A DNA stretch of 64,000 bases. Source: Salvia splendens (lineage: Eukaryota > Streptophyta > Magnoliopsida > Lamiales > Lamiaceae). The DNA lies in the NCBI RefSeq assembly GCF_004379255.2, contig NC_056049.1:14058063-14122062 (forward strand). The letters run 5' to 3'. How positions within the stretch are numbered: the stretch's first letter is position 1; each line of letters opens with the position of its first letter. Under the pieces are notes generated by a model. It did no database searches, was not told the DNA's origin, and worked only from the letters and a program-made list of their open reading frames with translations. The position numbers and the translations under genes are program-made. Shown one piece after another: positions 43,313-54,910 of this stretch.

Positions 43313-44413
43313 CGACTACTTCTGCGATAACCTGGTTTGGTGAGATACGTACTTCCGTCGCCGTTTCTGCATGGGGAAACCTTTATTTCTCCACATCGCG
43401 AATACTTTGGCAGCCCGGGAAGAGTTCTTCCAGGAAGGGTACGACGCGGTTGGCCGTCCCAGCCACACGACGCTGCAGAAATGTACTGCAGCAATCCGCC
43501 AGCTTGCGACTGGACTAACGGCCGACATGTTCGACGAATACCTCCACATCGGAGACAGCACTGGGCGAATGTGCTTGCTCAAATTCTGCAAAGGCGTCCG
43601 GGCAGCCTTCACCGACGAATTTCTCCGGAGGCCAAGCACGACCGATTGTCAGTTCCTGCTCGACCTTCACGAAACAGTGCACGGATTCCCCGGGATGCTC
43701 GACAGCGTCGATTGCATGCACTGGTAATGGAAGAATTGCCCGGTGGCGTGGAAGGGGTCCTACACGAGCGGCCACAAAGGCACCCACCCAACCGTTATAC
43801 TTGAGGCCGTTGCCGACTACCGCCTTTGGATCTGGCACGCGTACTTCGGGGTCCCCGGGTCGAACAACGACGTAAACGTGCTCCACCAGTCCGACCTCTT
43901 GACCAAGTTTTGGATGGTAAAGCGCCGGCCATCAACTTCGTCGCCAACAACCGGCTTTATAAAATGGGGTACTATCTCGCCGATGGCATCTACCCGAAGT
44001 GGCCTACCTTCGTGAAGACGTGAAGTGGGTCTGCGAACCCAAAGCAGGCTCTTTTTGCGCAGAAGCAGGAGGCTGCTCGCAAGGATGTGGAGAGGGCGTT
44101 CAGGGTTCTCCAAGCGCGCTTCAACATCATCATAGCCCCGGCTCGTACGTGGTTCATGGAAAACATGGTCGACATCATCTATACGTGCATAATCTTGCAC
44201 AACATGATTGTCCAAGACGAAGGACTCGAGGCGGGAAATTGGTTCGACGACGAATCCCCCGGAAGCTCAACCGCCAGTAGTCCGCCTCGAAGTGGAGCGC
44301 ATCCGTCTATACAAGAACGGTTATCTATTCGTGCAAGGACACGCGACTCTAGTGCCCACACCCAACTCCAACAGGATCTAATTGAGCACATTTGGGCAAA
44401 TTTTGGCGGATGA
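43313..44413 (+). pseudogene. PIF/Harbinger transposase (DDE), broken
   Basis: Homology begins at FDDYFCDNLVW, with a TGA at 43341, then YFRRRF and GKPLFLHIANTLAAREEFFQ. The first catalytic Asp is in GMLDSVDCMHW, and a TAA follows near 43725. The second lies in GVPGSNNDVNVLHQSDLL. A frameshift follows near 43915, then NRLYKMGYYLADGIYPKWPT, another shift near 44030, and the Glu-bearing VERAFRVLQARFNI. The C terminus HNMIVQDEGLEAG..WANFGG ends at 44413. The order matches plant Harbinger (ALP1-like) transposases. Two nonsense codons and at least two frameshifts make it inactive. Confidence 0.88.
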
Positions 44414-44422
44414 AATTATTAA

Positions 44423-44514
44423 AATTGTGTACTTTTATTTTTTTAAGATTTTAATTGTGTGCTTTTTATTTTTTTAGGATTTTAATTGTGTGCTTTTTAT
44501 TTTTCTAAAAGTTT
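44423..44514 (+). repeat. AT-rich 30-31 bp tandem repeat in the Harbinger 3' region
   Basis: Three copies of a unit beginning AATTGTGTGCTTTTTATT follow the transposase stop. The rest of 44515-44740 is AT-rich, with GGAACGG motifs toward the terminal repeat and no coding signal. Confidence 0.75.
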
Positions 44515-45470
44515 AAATTTTTTTAATGTTGTGTGTTTTTTAATAAAGTGTGTTTGTTTTTTAATAAAGTGTGTTTATTTAAATTGAATTGGGTTGGAAA
44601 TAAAAAAAATGAAATTGATAGAATATTAATTTAAGGAACGGTTAAGGAACGGAGGGTTGCAGGTTCCGTTCCTTAGTTAAGGAATGGAGTAAAAAAGTAC
44701 AGTGGGGCCCTCAAATAGTGGTTTAAGGAACGGTATAGGAACAGCGCTGTGGATGGCCTCATGGGAAACCACTTGAACCTCCTCCAAAATCGTCAGTTCT
44801 TGCTCCTTTTAACCACCATTTTGCCTCTTTTCCTCCTCAAGAGAATCCTCCCCTTTATCATGCTTCGAGGTCGACAGAAAAATGGAGGCTTTACACTTAG
44901 TACTTCCGATTGGGGAGCCGTCTTCCTCGCCGAAATCGATTCGCTTCCTTAGTGGTTTGTCTTCGGGGAGTGGGGATGGAACAAATCTCTTTCGACCGCT
45001 CCCTTTAGTGGCCGGAGCCGGGGTGCTTTTACGCTCCTTAGTCTTTGATTTGGTATCTTTCATGGCCGATTTCTTGGGGGGTTGCTTCGAAGGTGCCGTC
45101 TCCTTCAAGCTAAACGTCATTAGCTGGTCCGAAAGGGTTCGTTCTCCCTCGGGGGGTGGTGTATCATTCGGCGGGTCTCCCTCCATGGTCGGGGTTCCAA
45201 CTTGGTTGGAGGTAGGCAAATCCACGACGAGGCTGACGGAAGGTTGGTGGTGCGTGGCTCGTCGGGTGGCAAAAGGAAGGTGACGGTGGGCGGGAGGTGG
45301 TTGTGGGGATCGGTGACGGTGGGCTTGTCGGCGGTGGGGCGCGAACGGAAGTTATAGGAAGGTGGAATTACTAGAGAGAAGGAGTGGACGAATTCTAGAG
45401 AGAAGGGAGAGCTTCTCTCTCTTGACTCTTACCGTTTCCGTCTTGAGTTCCTCCACAAAAATCCATTGCC

Positions 45471-48400
45471 ATTTCCGGCCGGAATGTGCAAGTTGATTCT
45501 CACTCCCTTCCAATGTTCTTTCTTTATGTTCCCATTAATCATACTGTTTCGGATATAAGTTTGTACCTGCCAAACCACGTTGTACGCCTTAAATTGGGTC
45601 AGTTGGTGCCGGCTCCAATTTCTCTCGGCCCAAAGGAACCACATGATGAGATAAGGCATGGCGTGGCTAAGGTGTTTCTTGCTATCTTGCCGGGTTCTTC
45701 GCGACCAGACCTCCAGGCGTTCCGGTATGGTGTCATTGATCCGGATTGGTGGTGAGGATCCTTTAAACCAGACATCGAATTCTCTCCACACTCTGGCAGC
45801 CCCAGAACCTTGGATGAAAAGGTGTTGTAGGGACTCTATGTTTGGTCTGAATGGGTAGCATTGGCATTTAGAAGCCATCTCAATCTTTCTCCATTGAAGC
45901 TTTGTGTCGACCGGGATCCGGTTAGAGAGCAGCCTCCAAACGAAAATGGATATTGAATTGGTAAGGCCAGCCTTCCATATGTCATCCAATCCCCAGATGA
46001 TAGGTCTCTGAGTACGGAAGGTCTCCCATGTCGTGGCAAGGGAGAAGTCCCCGAGCCGAGAGAGGCTCCATCTTGGGATGTCCGGTTCTCCATGTACAAT
46101 TGGGAAGCCGAGAATTTGCTGGATTACATGTTGCGGGAGGCCGGCTTGGGCATGGAGGAGTTGAAGTTTGGGTTCGTCCCATTGTCCATTCCGGGTGTAG
46201 GCTCCAACCATGTCCCTCGCGCATCTTCCATCATCAAGCGCTAGCTCCCTCAAGGTACAATTGCCGAGCCATATGTCGTCCCAAAAGTAGATCTTGCCTT
46301 GCCCCACCACCCACTTAATGTGCGGCTGTGCTTGTGCCCGGAATTTCATGAGCCGTTTCCAGATTGGGCTACTTCGTCCCGAGGGTCTAGCCACTAGCGG
46401 AGAGGTCGTGCTACAATACTTGGCCATCATGTACAATGCCCAAAGTGAGTTTTGTTCCCTAAACCGCCACCATAATTTGACATTGAAGGCTCGGAGGACC
46501 TCCTTTGACTTGCGGATGCCAAGGACTCCCTCGGCGGTAGGCAGGCAAATTTGATCCCACCCGATCCAATGTGTCTTCTTCTTTTCGTTTGAGGAACCCC
46601 AGAAGAACCTAGCCAGCTGTTGATCAATCTGTTTGAGAGCGCCGGCTGTTGGCTCAATGGCCTGGAAAATATGAAGAGGAACCGCTTCCAAGGTACTCTT
46701 GATTAGTGTAAGCCTCCCCCCGAACGAGAGGTGCCTATGAGCCCATCCAGATATCCTCAATGCAACTTTCTCCCGAAGGAACATAAACATATCTGTGCGT
46801 TTAACACCTCGATATATGGGCACGCCCAAGTATAGGAAAGGGAAGGTACCTTGAGTGAAACCTCCTTCCGAATGAATTGACCCTGCCCAACCTTCATATA
46901 TCTCAGCTATGTAGAAGTTACTCTTGGCGAGGTTGACTTTTGGCCCGAAACCTCCGCATAACCTTCAAGGCATGATCTTAGGCGCCTAATAGAGGGCGCA
47001 GCCGCTTGGGAGAAAGATAATAATGTCTTCGGCATAGGCTAGGTGATTTATCTCCATGCAGTGCCGAGCCGCCTTAAAAGTCATCTCTTTGTGTCCCAAA
47101 ATAAGTTTATCAAGCACCCTTGAGAGGTACTCTGCCGCAATCACGAACAGGGCCGGTGAAATGGGATCGCCCTGTCGGAGGCCTCGGGTAGACTTAAAGA
47201 AACCCGAGGGGGCGCCATTGATAAGCACCGAAAACCAGCAAGTGCCAATACATCTTTCAATGAGGGAAATCCAAGCTTCCGGGAATCCCATCCGTCGTAG
47301 GACCTTGAGGAGAAACGGCCATTGGACGCGGTCATATGCTTTTGCCATGTCGATTTTAAGGGCAACATTGGGGGCAGGCGCGCACATTGGTAGCTCGTGG
47401 AACATCTCTTGGGCAAGGAGCATGTTGTCTTTCAAGAGTCGTCCCTTCACGATTCCACTTTGGTTTGGGGCAATAACGCGGGAGAGGAAAAGAGTTAACC
47501 TTTTCATGAGGACCTTTGTTATGATCTTGTTGATCACATTGCACAGGCTGATGGGGCGGTAGTCCCCCCACGATTTGGGAGTGAGCTTCTTGGGGATCAG
47601 GACTATGTTCGTTGCCGTGACACTCCGGAAAGAACGCCCCGAGGAAGAACTGTCTAACCGCGGGCACCACATCGTGTCCCACGATATCCCAGCACGATTG
47701 GTAGAAGGTGGCTGTAAAGCCATCCGGCCCTGGCGCACTATTTCCGGATATATCAAACACATCTCGCTTAATTTCATCCTCTTCAGGTGGATTTGAGAGA
47801 TCTCGAAGTTGTTCCGAAGGTGGGAGTTGGTGGATTAGGTCAAGATCCGGCTCACCAAGGGCCGAGGGGGTGGGGGCAAGGAGACTCTTAAAGAAACGAG
47901 TGTTTTTATCTCCATCCTACAGCCATCTAAGAGCTGCTTTCTGGCGCCAGAAGGCTTCCTCCATCTTGAGGAGGAGGATGTACTTAGCTATCTGTTTGTT
48001 AATCTCCACTCTGTTCCGGGCTGAGGGGTTTTCTTCAAAATCGGATTGTGCCACGGCGATGTTCTCTTCACAAGTTATGAGGTTGGCGTGGATGTTCCCA
48101 AAGACCTCTTTGTTCCACCGTTTGAAAGCTTGTTTAATCCTTGCCAGCTTGATTTTCAGGTTAAGTAAGCCCTCAGCTTCCGTGGGGACCGTCCAATTAG
48201 CTTGCACCAGGTCGGCAAAGCCTTCATGCCTGACCCACATGTTTTGGAAGCGGAACGCTCTGCCACCCTCATGATTGCTCGTCAGTTTGCATCTCACGAG
48301 AACTGGCCCATTGTCCGAGGCTATCCGAGGGAGGTTGGTGACCCTAATGGCGTTAAAAGGTTGGGCCCCTATCCAACCTCTCCATAAGGCCATTCTTAGC

Positions 48401-48902
48401 CCAAGTGTAATCCGATCCATCAAAGCCCGGATCCAGTAGTCTGCAGTCCTCAATGGCTTCGGCGAAGTCAATTATCTCCGCCTGCCTATTTGAAGTCCCC
48501 TCCAATTACCGAAGGCATCCCTTCCGACGTTGGAGTGATGTCTCTCATCTTGTCCCAAAGAGCCCTCCGTTCCCCCCTCGTACACTTCGCGTACACGGCT
48601 GAGATAAGGATAGGGTCTGGGAGCCTAGGGCAAGTGAACCGCCCATGAAGCAACTGATCCGAATCATCCTCAGCATCAAAGTTCGCCCCCTCTTCCACAA
48701 AGATCCAAATCTTCCCATTGACGTTCGAGCCCTTGTAGGTCAGGCCCAACGCTTTTGAGAATTTGTCCGGGTTTGGGGATGTGAGCGGCTCCATTATTGC
48801 AAGAAAATGAATATTATGAGATTTAACTAGTCTTTTTAGGACGTTTTGGGTTGACGCGTTCGCGATCCCCCTAACGTTCCAAAACAGAAAGTTTAAAGAC
48901 AT
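45471..48902 (-). pseudogene. LINE G ORF2, inverted 5' portion: endonuclease, RT, zinc motif
   Basis: It starts at ATG 48902, 2 nt after the ORF1 stop. The endonuclease (FWNVRGIAN, IGGDF) runs with breaks near 48480 and 48370, then RVTNLPRIASDNGPVLV (Asn in place of the usual His of SDHG). The RT has PGPDGFTATFYQSCW, KIDMAKAYDRVQWPFLL and GLRQGDPISPALF. The catalytic motif reads AYAEDI, so YADD has become YAED. The frame changes near 46980. The zinc motif CQCYPFRPNIESLQHLFI, with the third Cys changed to Tyr, is near 45830. Homology ends at HWKGVRINLHIP (about 45478). Many lesions show it is old. Confidence 0.8.
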
Positions 48903-48904
48903 GA

Positions 48905-51740
48905 TTAACAAGAGAGGTCCGTACTCGGCGTGTTTGAAGGCCCTCCTTGAAATTCAATAATTTGGAGACCATTCCCTTCTAGGCATGCCTAGGCCTCCAT
49001 AAGCGTCGGGATGTCTCCACCATCGTCTCCATTGGGAGATGTGTTCGCTTCCCAATCATCCATGTCCTCGAGATCATTTTCCACAAACTTCTCCCGAGCC
49101 ATGAGGGAAAAATACCGCGTCTCCATTGGTACTCATGTGGCTTTTCGACCCTTGTGATTCGGCCCGTTCTAAATCGAAAGGATGGAACGAGCCTCTCGGT
49201 TTCTCAAGGTTTCCCACGGCCGAAGACGCCACTCGCCGTCCCGTGGTCGCTCCCTTTGGTGAGCCCCCACGTCCACCTCCAAAAGAGGAGGGTTTGGCGA
49301 TCGGATCTCTAGCTTGTTTGGGCCGATGTCGATCGCTTCGATCCACCTCGACATGGGAGATGACCAAGTCCTTGCCACCTTCATTTTGCATTTCTCCCAT
49401 GAAGTCTGCCCCGACCATTTCGGTCCAATGTGCACATTCGCCTACGGGTTGGTCCGTATTTGACTTTCCTTTCCCTTGTTTTTTCCTTGTTGTTTCCATT
49501 CCGAGTTATTTCCATTATGCTTCAACACATTGCTTCCTTCTCCGACGCTATAATCCCCATGGTGTAGTTGTATCGGTGGGGCGACATTGTATTTCCGTTT
49601 GGGAGGCCGTTCCACCTTACCCGCCGCATAGCACACGTCACTTTTATGGCCCACGTGTTTGCATTCCCGGCAATAGGATATGATCTTGTCCCATTTCACT
49701 TGTTGTACCGTTTCCCGCCCACAAATATCCAAAATGATCTCATCGGGAGGCGGCTTGGTAATGTCGATCTCTACGCAAATTCGGGCAAAGGAGAGTCTTG
49801 ACTTGTTGGCCGTGGCACGGTCCACTTGTATAGGCGTTCCGAGGAGCTTTCCAATGGCAAAGAGGGCCGATTGATCATATAGGTGAATTGGGAGGCCAAT
49901 TAGGTTGCACCATATCGCCGCTATTGGGGACTCGCAATAAGCATCAAAGTCCGGCGTCCATTTAAATACTCTCATCGGGTATCGATCGATGAACCAAACC
50001 GGCGTGCCTTTAGGGCCACTATGGAGCCGCGCATAGTCCGCCATATCCTCGAATTGCACAAGTATATGTTTCGCATTAATATATTTCCAAGTGAAACCCC
50101 GACAAAATTTAATATTATCTAGCGCTTTTTGAATTTGATGTGATGCCGGAATTGAGTGGGAGAACTTGCCAACAATGGCGTGTCCAATGCTTGTTGCCAA
50201 TTTTAGGATTTCCGCACCGGAGAAGTAGATAGCCGGGATGCCATTAGACGTCGTAGCAAACCCAATATTTTGGATGTTGTCCGGGACAAAAAATTGCGGA
50301 CCGTCGGGGTTTGGGGCATCCTGGACCATGTCAGCCATGGAGATTGGCTTGTTGACGTTCCTCACACCGACCTCATTTACCGGCTGTTGAGGTATGCTCG
50401 GGGGAGGGATGTGTTCCGTCTCCCTTGCCTTGGTCTGGTTACCTTGCATTTTTCCACTAACAAGCTTCCCGCCCCGGTCTTCTTCGAGCATCGGTTCATC
50501 GGTATCACAAGACGCCTCCATCGCTATCTCAGCTCGATTGGAACTAGTCGTGATCGCGTATGGCGCCGTGGCCGTCGGCTTAGCTCTCGGCCAAGAAGGC
50601 TTCGACACGGTGCTCGGCATACCGACCTCAAAATTCGCTCGAAGTTTGCTAGTTCTTCCTCTCTCAGGGGGGGAAGTCTTCCAAAGATGGTCCATTTAAT
50701 GCCGAGGGTAAGAGCAAGAAAGGCTCCTTTGTCGCCGCGAGCAGGGAGGGTGGTGTCGTCGTCACCCTCGCATTCTCCAATGGGTTCCCGGCGAGGAGTG
50801 GTTGCGCCGCCCATGTATCTAGCCTCTCCGCCGAGTCCAAGTTAACCACTTGCAAGATATTACTCATTTTTGTCTGCATTGGTGGAGAGGTGTGATATGC
50901 TTCACGTGATGGTCCGGAGGAGAAAGGGACAAAGGCACTTTCCAAATGCAATTATGTTCCATTAGCCATTTCGGGAAGGTTGACATTCACATGACATTGC
51001 TCCTTGGGGATCGCCCTTTTCTGGCTGCAAATGAGGCCCAACGGTCAAGGCCTCACGTGACACATGAATGGGGTAAGAGTCCAAGCACCTTTCCAAAATC
51101 GGGTTTGTCTCCAATTCCATTTCGGGCAAGGCTACTTTTTCAACGTCCAATGCACCATGTGCCTCGCAATTGGTACCCCCATTGGAATGGAAACGGTGCA
51201 ACACAAGGTCTTTGGCTGAGTCAGACTTTCCGGCGCCGGCGACTTCGCCGGAATCTTCAAGGGGCCTTAAAGTGCTCGGGGATGTCGTCATTCTTCCCGA
51301 GGCCGGCCTCAAAGGTCTCCTCTTCGACGTTCACAACCTCGGCTGGGTTGTCTTCGTTAGGACCCGTGGGAGACCCGACCGCTTCGAGCCTTGTATTCGC
51401 CGGAAAAATCGCTCCCTTGCATTTCGTCTCTTCGGAAGCGAGGCTGCCGTCACCTCCAAAAGTGAGCTTCTTACGGAGTTGCTTCTCCTCCGGGAGTGGG
51501 GATGGGATGAATCGCTTCCGCCCATTTCCTTTGGATGGTGGTGCCAGGGAGCTTTTTCGGATCTTGAGACGGGCTTTTGCGGTTTTGACCTTCACGGATT
51601 TGACCGGTTTTTCCGAGGGTGTGTCCTCACTTGAGCGAAAGACCATGAGGTGGTCTGAGATGTTCCTCGCATCTTTGAGGTCCAGAGGGGGTCCGGCATG
51701 GCCGGAGAGAGGACAAGGCGACAAGGACAAGTAATGCTGA
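48905..51740 (-). pseudogene. LINE G ORF1, inverted portion, broken
   Basis: The ATG at 51699 is followed by an early frameshift. The neighbouring frame carries ISDHLMVFRSSEDTP and GRKRFIPSPLPEEKQLRKK. Two copies of the repeat motif (VALPEMELETNPILER near 51120; the second near 50940, with a stop). EDFPPLERGRTSK-type sequence spans a frame change near 50690. The DUF4283-like domain runs from about 50300 to 49780 in an open frame. The knuckle CRECKHVGHKSDVC is near 49630-49670. The stop TAA is at 48905-48907. About 40 nt of leader remain before the inversion joint. Confidence 0.8.
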
Positions 51741-51750
51741 ATCACGGAGC

Positions 51751-52291
51751 CATCGGCCGCTAGCGGTGGCAATTAAATGGCACCCACCGGATAACCCTTG
51801 GATCAAGCTTAACACCGATGGTGCGTATGTGGAAGCGTCGGATAAGCCGGGGGAGGTGGTATCATCCGACATCATATCGGAAAAGTGCTTGCAGCGTTCG
51901 CTTCCCCGCTTGCGGCTCACTCAGCCCTGGAGGCGGAGCTCCATGCCGTTCATCTCGGATTGGACCTTGCCTTAGAATTCAATCGACCTATCTGGGTTGA
52001 GTCGGATGCACAACAAGTGGTCCAGCTCCTAAATGGTACAAGATGGGGTCCGGCACACAATAGTCGGGTGTTGGCGCAAATTTCACTCCTCAAGCGCCAT
52101 CAAGACGTGCGCGCCACCTTCATTCATCGGGAAGGGAATAGGGCCGGAGACCTACTGGCTAAAATGTATTAGAATGTCACAACTACTACCGAATGAGTGC
52201 CCACACGATGCCGAGACACCTCAGTGCGATTACTAGGTTGGAAGCAATGGGAGTTCCGAACATTCGGGTCCAACATGAGGATGAAGAATAG
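51751..52291 (+). pseudogene. LINE G ORF2, 3' end in direct orientation: RNase H
   Basis: It begins with RPLAVAIKWHPPDNPWIKL, the sequence expected directly after the point where the inverted part ends. RNase H continues with NTDGAYVEASDKPG, a frameshift near 51850, SALEAELHAVHLGLDLALEF, ESDAQQVVQLLNG and HREGNRAGDLLAKM, with another frame change near 52170. It ends at VPNIRVQHEDEE and the stop TAG at 52289-52291. The 3' UTR and tail follow. Confidence 0.83.
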
Positions 52292-52416
52292 ACAGATTTG
52301 GAGGATAGAAGGGTATCGACTTTGGTCTTTGTTTAATTGTATTTTGATTTTGTAAGGGAGTATAATGAGGTCCCGGCTTGTTGTTTGGGACCGCACTCTA
52401 CTCCTAAGATTGTTAT

Positions 52417-52440
52417 GGCACATCACTTTTGGGTGTGGCC
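52417..52440 (+). other. 3' UTR stem-loop of LINE G
   Basis: GGCACATC and GGTGTGGCC flank the loop ACTTTTG. The T in place of C at one stem position is still able to pair (U-G). Confidence 0.55.
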
Positions 52441-52522
52441 ATGTTTTGTATGCACCGTCTTTTGAAATGTAGGGATGAGGGACCCACAAACCCTCCACCA
52501 TGATGGTGTTGGATAAAAAAAA

Positions 52523-52752
52523 GGGTTTGGGTGGTTGCAGGTGGTTGAGCTTGGGGTCAGCCGGGGAACGGGGAGATGAGGACGGAGAGTGGAGGACCGT
52601 CGGCCGTTGTGGCCGAGGGGAGGTGGTTGGGCCGTGGGGGTGTGGCCGTCGGTGGTGGTGGGCGGAGATGGTTAGGCGTGGTACAATGAGGGCGAGAATT
52701 TTAGAGAGAGGCGAGAGCTTCTCTACATCGCTCCTTCCGTTGTTCACCTTTA
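52523..52752 (-). other. LINE K: 5' UTR fragment only
   Basis: On the minus strand, a degenerate 5' hairpin (TAGAGA/TCTCTA around 52702-52725) is followed by a C-rich leader like those of LINEs A to F. It is cut at 52522 by the A tail of LINE G. No ORF1 of this copy is found. On the right it abuts the RT of LINE L near 52752. Confidence 0.6.
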
Positions 52753-54910
52753 ATTATACTGGAAGAAGCCTGCCAGACCGCGGTTCACCAGGACAGAAAA
52801 CCAACATGACGAGATGCATCTACTAATCATATGCCTTTGCCATATCTAGCTTGAGAGCCAGATTAGATGAACCCACTCTGATTTTGCGTAATGACAAGGG
52901 GAAGTAGAGGTGCAAGTCTCGAAGCAAGGATCTTTGTGATGATCTTGTTCGTGACATTGCAAAGGCTGATCGGTCTGTAATCCCCCGCCACGTGACCGGA
53001 TTAGGTTTCTTCGGAATGAGAATGAGCATGGTCGCCGTAAAGCTTCGGGGCATAAACGCCCCACTGAAGAGGTCTCCAACAGCTGCAATCACATCACTCC
53101 CCACAATCTCCTAGCAGTGCTGAAAAAATAACGAAGTGAACCCATCCGGCCCGGACACACTATCACCACTGATTCCAAAAACTGCATCCCTAACCTCTTT
53201 CTCCTGCGGCAGCGAACACAGAGCCTCCTGATCAACTGAGTCTGGCAGTGAATGGACGAGGGATAAATCAGGCTGTGTACGGTCCCCAACGTCAGATGTT
53301 AGAGGCTGCTGAAAAAATGCGGCCGCCTACTCCCTGATCTCTGTCTCTTCCGTCAGTACATGTCCCCCAACCTCGACCGTGTGTATCCTCAACTTAACTC
53401 TCTTCTGTCTAACCCAACCATGAAAGAATTTGGAGTTCCTTTCTCCATCGGTAGCCCATCTAATGGCCGCCTTCTGCCTCCAGAATTCTTCTTCCATCTT
53501 GGCCGTGACGATGAGCTCCGCAGATAGTCTACTAAATTCAGTTCTATGTGCTGGTGTCAGGTCACTATCGAACAGGATCTGTGCCTCAAGAACTGCCTGC
53601 TCTGCATCCTTAATGTTCTGGAGTATGTTGCCAAACACTTTTCTGTTCCAAACCTTGAGGAACTTCTTGACCCTGATAAGCTTGAGCTGGAGGTTCATCA
53701 TGCCATTGTACCCTGTCTCTCCCTCCCAGACTCGGGCAATCTCGCTCCTAAAAGTCTCATCTCTTACCCACATGTTCTGAAATCTGAAAGTCGGTCTCGT
53801 GGTCTGGATAGAGAACTGACATCTTAACAGCAGTGGCGCGTGGTCAGAGCTAAATCTCGCAAAATGTGTCACTCTTGTCGATGCGAAAACTGATGTCCAA
53901 CGCTCTCCAATCAAGATGCGGTTCAACCTTTCCCAAAGTCCCCCCTGTGTCAAAACCTGGGTCAATCAGCTGGCACTCAGCAATAGCATCAGCAAACTCC
54001 ATCATGTCTCTATGTCTGTCGGTGTCACTCCCCTGTCTCTCTTCATTGGCGAGGAACATGTTGAAGTCACCTCCCACTAGCCACAGCCTTCCCTCCATAG
54101 CCAGCGAGATGTCTCCTAACTTTTCCCAAAGTGCCTGTCGTGTCTCTCTCGTATGTCTCCCATAGACTATAGTGATATAGATCGGGAAAGGGAAGACTGC
54201 TGCAGAGGCCTAAACATGTAAGGCCTGTCTCGAGTCATCAACCACTTCCACTGTCCAATCCTCATGGGTAAGAATCCAAATGTGACCACTTTCATTAGAT
54301 CCTGCAAACCGAATTCCTCCAAACTGTACCGAATGTGACCACTTTCATTAGAGCCCTTATCCTGGTCCCGAGCTACCGAATTCCTCCAAACTCTACCTTT
54401 CTTACCCACAAAGTTCCACCTCGATCCTGCCTTTATCTGTCTTTCAGGTTGTTTCCCCGGGGCGGTTCCCCTTGATCTCCTCTCTCCTCATTCTGCTTTT
54501 GTGGAGCCGGCCTAGAGTAGTCCTTGTTTGGTGGTGCCGGCCTCTTCTCAAACGCATAACACTGATCCTCTGAGTGGCCGACATGTTTACAGGCCGAACA
54601 ATACTGTTGGAACAGGCTTTGAGATATCTATTTCAATGCAAATGCGTGCATATGTTAATCATACTCATGTGATAGTGGCATGATCAATCTGAATAGGCTC
54701 ACCAAACAATTTACCAATGGAAAATAACATGAATTCTTCAAATAGATGCATGCAGATTACACCAAACAGAAGCAATGGGAGTCTCAAAATAGAGGTCAAA
54801 ATCAGCTGTCCATTTAAACATTCTCATCGGATAATGCTCAACAAACCAAGTATTATTGTTACTAGCTCCACATAAAACTTTCACATAGTCATCAATCTCA
54901 GATAAGGTAA
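52753..54910 (-). pseudogene. LINE L: divergent L1-type element, ORF1 end, endonuclease and RT start
   Basis: On the minus strand: a DUF4283-like piece (MRMFKWTADFDLYFETPIAS) near 54750-54900, a CCHC knuckle CSACKHVGHSEDQC near 54550-54590, the endonuclease (LWLVGGDFNMFL, CQLIDPGFDT) near 53850-54165, a linker in one frame at 53327-53965, and RT motifs (MLILIPKKPNPVTWRG, LKLDMAKAYD). After AYD comes RCISSCWFSVLVN, so about 40 residues of RT palm are missing. The sequence is clearly different from the A-G family. Frames are broken in several places. Short direct duplications (53 and 67 bp periods) occur at 54280-54393. The element is truncated at both ends. Confidence 0.75.

Larger units (their letters stand above)
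43115..44758 (+). mobile_element. PIF/Harbinger DNA transposon in LINE F
   Basis: The 1644-bp element has imperfect terminal inverted repeats (GGGCACCCGCAACGCTGT at 43115-43132 against 44741-44758, about 14 of 18 paired) and a 3-bp duplication TCA (43112-43114 and 44759-44761), as the superfamily makes. Both subterminal regions hold many GTTCC/GGAAC motifs, likely transposase contact sites (inference). It encodes one broken transposase. No Myb-like second ORF was found. Confidence 0.9.
41271..45186 (-). pseudogene. LINE F ORF1, split by Harbinger
   Basis: It starts at ATG 45186 (MEGDPPNDTPPPEGERTLSD). The first part holds GRKRFVPSPLPEDKPLRKR. Beyond a frame change near 44810 the Harbinger element interrupts it. 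It resumes below 43112 with DIPSLADQDSDHAAGDEMAG, one NLPELDMGTKLLLESSLVP motif, a Gly/Thr/Pro-rich region, the DUF4283-like domain (about 42280-41740) and the knuckle CRECKHIGHSSRVC (about 41610-41650). A frameshift near 41500 gives a stop at 41479. The next frame continues to the J junction. The long open stretch suggests moderate age. Confidence 0.83.
41271..45470 (-). mobile_element. LINE F, 5' UTR and ORF1 only, carrying a Harbinger element
   Basis: On the minus strand this has a 5' UTR with a hairpin-like inverted repeat (AGAGAGAAG at 45397-45405, CTTCTCTCT at 45412-45420) and a second copy of CTAGAGAGAA at 45371. ORF1 follows and runs to its C-terminal region, breaking off at about 41271 against fragment J. 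There is no ORF2, 3' UTR or tail. A PIF/Harbinger transposon occupies 43115-44758. The 45230-45470 stretch is noncoding LINE leader. The exact 5' boundary with LINE G is uncertain. Confidence 0.8.
45471..52522. mobile_element. LINE G with 5' inversion (twin-priming structure)
   Basis: From 45471 to about 51740 a LINE is read on the minus strand, from the start of RNase H back to just upstream of the ORF1 ATG. At about 51751 the + strand takes over at the next part of RNase H and continues to the ORF2 stop, the 3' UTR and the A tail (52514-52522). In element coordinates the two parts abut within about 20-25 nt. This is the layout produced when the second target-site nick primes inside the LINE RNA (twin priming). 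No matching TSD was found: the left flank is LINE F and the right flank is leader K, so the history is not fully resolved. Confidence 0.7.

Noticed and set aside
42260..43518. Several + strand frames of 115-176 codons over LINE F ORF1 and the Harbinger 5' end
   Set aside because: They are antisense shadows of ORF1 or cross the Harbinger terminus. Only the DDE transposase frame from 43313 has real motifs.
40703..52522. J and the 3' end of G as two halves of one + strand LINE
   Set aside because: Flanks at 40695 and after the tail at 52522 do not match as a TSD, and the RNase H part adjoins the inverted G body much better in element coordinates.
52169..52747. 192-codon minus-strand frame as a protein gene
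   Set aside because: It runs across the LINE G 3' UTR, its tail and a LINE leader. The composition follows the C-rich leader and there is no domain.
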